Source: Cryptomeria japonica
Taxonomy: Eukaryota; Streptophyta; Pinopsida; Cupressales; Cupressaceae
Direction of reading: 5' to 3'
NCBI RefSeq assembly: GCF_030272615.1
Contig: NW_026729313.1
Location: forward strand, 62,501 to 85,000
DNA: 22,500 nt
The position numbers and the translations under genes are program-made. This document shows positions 18,327-22,500 of this stretch, piece after piece. Position 1 is the stretch's first letter; each line of letters opens with the position of its first letter. A model generated the notes under the pieces. It ran no database searches. It was not told where the DNA came from and was given only the letters and a program-made list of their open reading frames with translations.

Positions 18327-18382
18327 GGGTGCCATCTTGAGCCCGCCCTGGTGTGCAGCCCAGGCAAGTTGTGCGCACCAAG

Positions 18383-18886
18383 GCACCCACCCTGGCCAAG
18401 GTGGGTCACGGGGTGGGTCCTAGGGTGGGTAACGGGGTGGGTACTAAGGTGCGTGCCAAGGTGGGTCATAGGGTGGGTGCCAAGGTGGGCACCAGGGTGG
18501 GTGTGCACCAACCCTAGCCAGGGTAGGTCACGGGGTGGTTGTCGGGGTGGGCGTCAAGGAGCCAAGGTGGGTGGCAAGTAGCCAAGTTGCGTGCCAAGGT
18601 GGGTGTCGGGGTGGGTGCCAAGGATCCAAGGTGGGTGCCAAGGAACCAAGGTGGGTGTCTGGGTGGGTGCCGAGGTGGGAGCCAGGGTGGGTCCCAAGGT
18701 GAGTGCAAAGGTGGGTGCCAGGGTCAAGGTGAGTGCCAATGTGGGTTCCAAGGTGCCAGGGTCAGGGTGAGTGCCAATGTGGGTTCAAAGGTGCTAAGTT
18801 GGGTGCGAGGTTGGGTGCGAGGGTGGGTGGGTGCCAAGGTGTGCTAGGTGGAAGCCCGGGTGGGTCGGCATCCCATGGGTGTCGAG
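18383..18886. repeat. G-rich GGTGGGTGCC minisatellite (copy B)
   Basis: Repeats 10447-10950. The strongest quadruplex-prone run is at 18403-18441, close to the junction as in copy A. Confidence 0.93.
18403..18441 (+). other. G-quadruplex-prone run (copy B)
   Basis: Same seven G runs as at 10467-10505. Here the left neighbour is the GTGCGCACC domain instead of G-rich array. Confidence 0.7.
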
Positions 18887-19266
18887 TTGGGTGCCTGATG
18901 GGTGCTTCTTGTCAAGTTTTAGTCGTCGGGACTCATTTCGAGCCTTAGAGGTCGTTTCTTGTCCGGTTGCCCTGTCTTCGACCTGGGAACCCAATTTTGG
19001 TCCTCGGGTCCCATTTTTTTTTGTCTCGCATCCCACTTTTGGCCTGTGGCCTTTTCGGGGTCGATTCTCGTTTTGGGCATCAGAGCATGTTTCTTCTCCT
19101 AAAACCCAATATTTGTTTATTAAGTCTCGGAACACATTTTTGTTCTCGTGGACCCATCATGGGTCTTGGAACGCATTTGTGGTCCTTGGGTCCCATTTTG
19201 CATCCCGAAACTTGTGTTTTGGTGCTTGATCCCTATTTTGGGTGCCCACCTTGCACCAAGTGCGCA
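18887..19266. other. T-rich spacer with degenerate repeats (copy B)
   Basis: Repeats 10951-11330 with no difference that I can see. No gene is recognised. Confidence 0.7.
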
Positions 19267-19637
19267 CCCGGGGCAAACCGAGCGCCTTGGTGCACCGGGG
19301 CAAGATCGAGCGTGCACCCGAGGCGCCCCGAACATGCACCAAGGTGCACTCGGCCCACATGTGAGCGCAGGTCGTTGCGCCCGAGGTGGTGTGTGGGCAC
19401 CGCGTTGCAGACGGGACACTGCACGCACACGACGCCCCCTCCAGGTGCACGCACGTAGGCCGGGCCGGGTGCACACCCGACGCCCTAGCAAGGTGCGCGC
19501 ACCCGGGCAGGGCTCACACTTGGCGAACGGGGCGCACTTCGCGAGGGAGGGTGTGCACCTCGACGGGGGTGGGTGGCCGGGGTGGATTCGCACGTGGGTC
19601 GCGGTTTGCTAAGTACACACTGCGACAAGCTCATAAC
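19267..19637 (+). other. GC-rich 5S upstream spacer (copy B)
   Basis: Repeats 11331-11701, including TAAGTA at 19610-19615 (about -28) and C at -1. Confidence 0.6.
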
Positions 19638-19756
19638 GGGTGCGATCATACCAGCATTAGTGCACCGGATCCCATCAGAACTCCGCAGTTAAGCGCGCTT
19701 GGGCCGGAGTAGTACTGGGATGGGTGACCTCCCGGGAAGTCCCGGTGTTGCACCCT
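19638..19756 (+). rRNA. 5S ribosomal RNA gene, copy B
   Basis: A second complete 5S rRNA gene, apparently identical to copy A along its whole length and flanks and exactly 7936 bp away. Box A is at 19687-19703 and box C at 19718-19736. Both genes have an intact control region, the same paired stem changes and the same terminator, so neither looks like a pseudogene. Being in direct repeat, they could exchange by unequal crossing over or gene conversion. Confidence 0.97.
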
Positions 19757-19768
19757 TTTTTAGTTTTT
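19756..19768 (+). terminator. Pol III T-run terminator of 5S copy B
   Basis: Six T, AG, five T, as in copy A. Confidence 0.9.
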
Positions 19769-20182
19769 CGCCGGGCGTCGCAATGCTATTTGAATAAACC
19801 TTTTGCCCGTTTGCGTTCTCGTCGGGGCCGGGCCGGGCCGGGGTGCGCTGCCCGCACTACCGCGCGCGCGGGGGCGACACCGAGCGCGCACCCGAGGCGC
19901 CCCGAGCACACAGGCCACGGTGCAACCCGGGCGTTGTGCGCGCACCCCGGTGCGCCCGAGGTGCTGCGCGCGCACCCAGGTGAAATCGGTGTGCACCTCG
20001 GCCAGTGCGCGCTCGGTCGAGTCGCGCACGTTGGCCAAGGTGCACGGTGATGTTTCTTACTCTAAGGTTCCGCACCAGACGCCCGGGACAGGTGAGCGAA
20101 GCTGGGCGGGGCCGGGTGCGCGGCCGGGGCAGGTGCACGCAGCTGGAGAGAGCTTTGGAGCACACTTCGGAGCGCACCAATG
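19769..20182. other. GC-rich 5S downstream spacer (copy B)
   Basis: Repeats 11833-12246. Nothing further is seen. Confidence 0.7.
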
Positions 20183-20289
20183 ATGCGCTCCATTCAAAAG
20201 TTTCCTGAAAAGGCAAAAAAAGTTGAGATTATAGAATTTCCCACTTGAGAGATTGTAAAAAAAAAAAATTTAAAATGAAGGAAACGCGG
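20183..20289. repeat. AT-rich core 1, copy B
   Basis: Same diverged form and same run of 12 A as at 12247-12353. Confidence 0.75.
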
Positions 20290-20926
20290 GTGCCAAGGTG
20301 TGCGCAGCCCAGCCAAGGTGTGCGCACCAAGGCGCCCACCCTGGCGAAGGTGCACGCAAGGTGCGCACCCGAGGCAAACCGGACAATTAACCCAACTTTC
20401 GACTTCGCGCGCACCTTGGAGCGCACTTCGGAGCGCTCCTTGGTGCGCACCAATCTTGGGCACCTCGGAGTGCACCATGGCGCCCACCAAGGTGCGCACC
20501 CGGGGCAAACCGAGCTCCGACTTCGTGCGCACCTTGGAGCGCACGAAAGGTGCGCACCATGGCGCCCACCAAGGTGCGCAGCCCAGCCAAGGCGTGCGCA
20601 TCAAGGTGCGCACCCTGGCGAAGGTGCGCACCCGGGGCAAACCGAGCTCCGACTTCGTGCGCACCTTGGAGCGCACAAAAGGTGCGCAACCCAGCCAAGG
20701 TGTGCGCACCCCGGTCAAACCGAGCTCCGAATCGTGCGCACCAGAGGTGCACGCCATCGTGCGCACCTTGGAGCACACTTCGGAGCCCTCCTTGGTGCGC
20801 GCCGATGTTGCGCACCTCGGAGCGCACCCGGGGAAAACAATGCAATTAACCCGACTTTCGACTTCGTGGGCACCTCGGAGCGCTCTCGGGTTCGCACCTC
20901 GGAGCACACCGAGGTGCGCACCTTTG

Positions 20927-20976
20927 ATGCGCTGCCTTCACCAATTTCCAGAAAAGGCAAGAAAACATTGAGAAGG
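20927..20976. repeat. AT-rich core 2, copy B, truncated
   Basis: Same truncation point as at 12991-13040. Confidence 0.8.
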
Positions 20977-21892
20977 TGTGCGCACCGAGGTGCCCACCCT
21001 GGCGAAGGTGCACGCGAGGTGCGCACCCGGGGCAAACCGGGCTCCGACTTCGTGCACGCCGCACCTTGGAGCACACTTCGGAGCGCTCCTTGGTGCGCAC
21101 CAGGGCGCGCAACCCAGCCGAGGTGCCCACCCCGGCGAAGGTGCACGCGAGGTGCGCACCCGGGGCAAACCGGGCTCCGACTTCGTGCACGCCATGGTGC
21201 CCACCGCGGCGAAGGTGCACGCGAGGTGCGCACCCGGGGCAAACCGGGCTCCGACTTCGTGCACGCCGCACCTTGGAGCACACTTCGGAGCGCTCCTTGG
21301 TGCGCACCATGGTGCCCACCAGGGCGCGCAACCCCGCCGAAGGTGCACGCGAGGTGCGCACCCGGGGCAAACCGGGCTCCGACTTCGTGCACGCCGCACC
21401 TTGGAGCACACTTCGGAGCGCTCCTTGGTGCGCACCATGGTGCCCACCAGGGCGCGCAACCCCGCCGAAGGTGCACGCGAGGTGCGCACCCGGGGCAAAC
21501 CGGGCTCCGACTTCGTGCACGCCGCACCTTGGAGCACACTTCGGAGCGCTCCTTGGTGCGCACCAGGGCGCGCAACCCAGCCGAGGTGCCCACCCCGGCG
21601 AAGGTGCGTACCCGGGGCAAACCGGGCTCCGACTTCGTGCACGCCGCACCTTGGAGCACACTTCGGAGCGCTCCTTGGTGCGCACCATGGTGCCCACCAG
21701 GCCGCGCAACCCAGCCAAGGTGTGCGCACCAAGGTGCACGCGAGGTGCGCACCCGGGGCAAACCGGGGTCCGACTTCGTGCACGCCGCACCTTGGAGCAC
21801 ACATCGGGGCGCTCCCGGGTTCGCACCGGCGTTGCGCACCGTGGTGGGCACCTCGGAGCACACCAAGGTGGGCAGCGAGGTGCGCACCTTTG

Positions 21893-21982
21893 ATGCGATG
21901 CCTTCACTAATTTCCATAAAAGGCAAAAAAAAAACGAGATTTTAAAATTTCCGTTTTGAAAGATAGTGAGAAAAAGGGAATG
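21893..21982. repeat. AT-rich core 3, copy B
   Basis: Same TTTCCATAAAAGGC and AAAAAGGGAATGC variants as at 14031 and 16396. Confidence 0.85.
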
Positions 21983-22102
21983 CTGGTGCCATCTTGAGCC
22001 CGCCCTGGTGCGCAGCCCAGCCAAGGTGTGCGCACCAAGGTGCCCACCCTGGCGAAGGTGCGCGCCCGGGCAATTAACCCAACTTCCAACTTCGCGCGCG
22101 CC

Positions 22103-22214
22103 AGGGTGGGAGCGCACCCAACAACCGGGCCTGGGAAGAGCCAATGCGAGAAACCCCACCAAACGCTCTGACAAAAAAAGAGGGGGCGCTCCAGTAACCC
22201 CGCTTCGGAGCGCA
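22103..22214. repeat. Unique insert module, copy 5
   Basis: Counterpart of 14241-14352 with CCAAACGCTCTG, as in copy 1 and not as in copy 3. Confidence 0.8.
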
Positions 22215-22387
22215 CCCTGGGCAAACCCAGCCAAGGTGCCCACCCCGGCCAAGGTGCAGGCGAGGTGCGCACCCGGGGCAAACCGGGCTCCGACAACGTG
22301 CACGCCGCACCTTGGAGCACACTTCGTAGCGCTCCCGGGTGCGCACCTCAGAGCACACCAAGGTGGGCAGCGAGGTGCGCACCTTTG

Positions 22388-22479
22388 ATGCGCTGCCTTC
22401 ACTAATTTCCAGAAAAGGCAAAAAAAAAAGGAGATTTTAAAATTTCCGTTTTGAAAGATAGTGAAAAAAACGGAACGCG
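22388..22479. repeat. AT-rich core 4, copy B, intact hairpins
   Basis: Has AAAATTTCCGTTTTG as in 16891-16982, so the second inverted repeat is perfect, unlike the core at 14526. Confidence 0.85.
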
Positions 22480-22500
22480 CGTGCCATCTTGAGCCCGCCC

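Larger units (their letters stand above)
10447..18382. repeat. 7936-bp higher-order unit, copy A (contains a 5S gene)
   Basis: Position x in this interval matches x+7936 from 18383 on. The left edge begins GCACCCACCCTGGCCAAGG inside the G-rich array; the right edge abuts the same phrase at 18383. In order the unit holds: end of the G-rich array, T-rich spacer, GC-rich flank, 5S rRNA gene, GC-rich flank, then nested GGTGCGCACC blocks with AT-rich cores. Up to about 13560 I see no difference from copy B. Confidence 0.96.
12354..18382. repeat. Nested GGTGCGCACC block array (copy A)
   Basis: Modules built from AAGGTGCACGCGAGGTGCGC, ACCCGGGGCAAACCGGGC, TCCGACTTCGTGCACGCC, GCACCTTGGAGCACACTTCG, GAGCGCTCCTTGGTGCGCACC and CAGGGCGCGCAACCCAGCC. 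Most blocks begin at an AT-rich core and are about 350-770 bp long; the first blocks are longer or atypical. Short modules (about 63 bp and more) are gained and lost inside blocks. GGTGCGCACC is a perfect 10-bp palindrome. Long overlapping frames on both strands (up to 662 codons) are Arg/Ala/Pro/Cys/His-rich translations of this repeat, with no domain and with frames that shift between copies, so I list none as genes. Confidence 0.93.
18383..22500. repeat. 7936-bp higher-order unit, copy B (cut by window end)
   Basis: Near-identical to 10447 onward. Differences I can place: a 63-bp segment at about 13590-13650 of copy A is absent after about 21525; an 11-bp CACGCGAGGTG at about 13736 is absent at about 21607; single-base changes at 14215 (T, here C) and about 14584 (T, here C). 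The two losses (74 bp) shift the offset from 7936 to 7862 downstream. Continuation beyond 22500 is not visible. Confidence 0.96.
20290..22500. repeat. Nested GGTGCGCACC block array (copy B, incomplete)
   Basis: Counterpart of 12354 onward, with one 63-bp and one 11-bp loss. After 21607 it matches both 2365-bp repeats of copy A and carries a mixture of their diagnostic bases. The window ends inside the fifth core's flank (GTGCCATCTTGAGCCCGCCC). Confidence 0.92.

Noticed and set aside
1-22500. Transposable elements
   Set aside because: I found no transposase or reverse transcriptase reading frame, no long terminal repeats and no clear target-site duplication. Direct repeats here are explained by tandem amplification.
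1-22500. 18S, 5.8S or 26S rRNA sequence
   Set aside because: I looked for conserved rRNA stretches on both strands and saw none, so the link to a 35S unit is only inferred from the promoter-like boxes.

Overview
This window looks like nuclear ribosomal DNA spacer from a land plant. The only genes I can identify are two complete 5S rRNA genes on the + strand (11702-11820 and 19638-19756). They carry the plant 5S internal control region, a C at -1 and a T-run terminator. Several 5S positions (GCGCGC before the TTGGG, CCGG instead of the usual CGAG, matching CCGG on the 3' side) are ones I associate with gymnosperm-type or other GC-rich seed-plant 5S. The taxonomic call is weak; 'land plant, probably seed plant' is what the sequence supports. 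I see no protein-coding gene. The many long open frames are by-products of GC-rich, stop-poor tandem repeats.

Layout. (1) 1-558: decayed short repeats and diverged copies of the next array. (2) 559-4508: about 21 copies of a 188-bp tandem repeat. (3) 4509-9030: a promoter-like zone where one 28-bp box (CCTATATAAG core) recurs 13 times, inside repeats of about 440-490 bp, then 311 bp, then 157 bp. Read on the minus strand the box is CTTATATAGGGGAGG, which resembles the plant RNA polymerase I start-site consensus (TATATA, optional purine, GGGG). It is interrupted by a 12-unit palindromic array, mostly 52-bp units (7396-7978). (4) 9055-10950: degenerate GTGCRCACC repeats, then a G-rich GGTGGGTGCC array with G-quadruplex motifs. 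(5) 10447-18382: a 7936-bp unit holding part of the G-rich array, a T-rich spacer, the 5S gene, GC-rich flanks and a nested set of GGTGCGCACC blocks punctuated by AT-rich cores. (6) 18383-22500: a nearly identical second copy of that unit, cut off by the window end.

Interpretation (inference). If the 13 boxes are Pol I spacer promoters, the window is part of a very large 35S rDNA intergenic spacer. The 18S gene would lie to the left, transcribed on the minus strand, with the 188-bp array in or near the 5' external transcribed spacer. The 26S gene would lie to the right, and the 5S genes would sit in the same spacer on the opposite strand (a linked 35S-5S arrangement). No 18S, 5.8S or 26S sequence is visible here, so the link depends on flanking sequence. 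The alternative is a 5S locus with an unusually long 7.9-kb unit next to unrelated satellites, with the boxes acting as Pol II TATA elements on the + strand or not acting at all.
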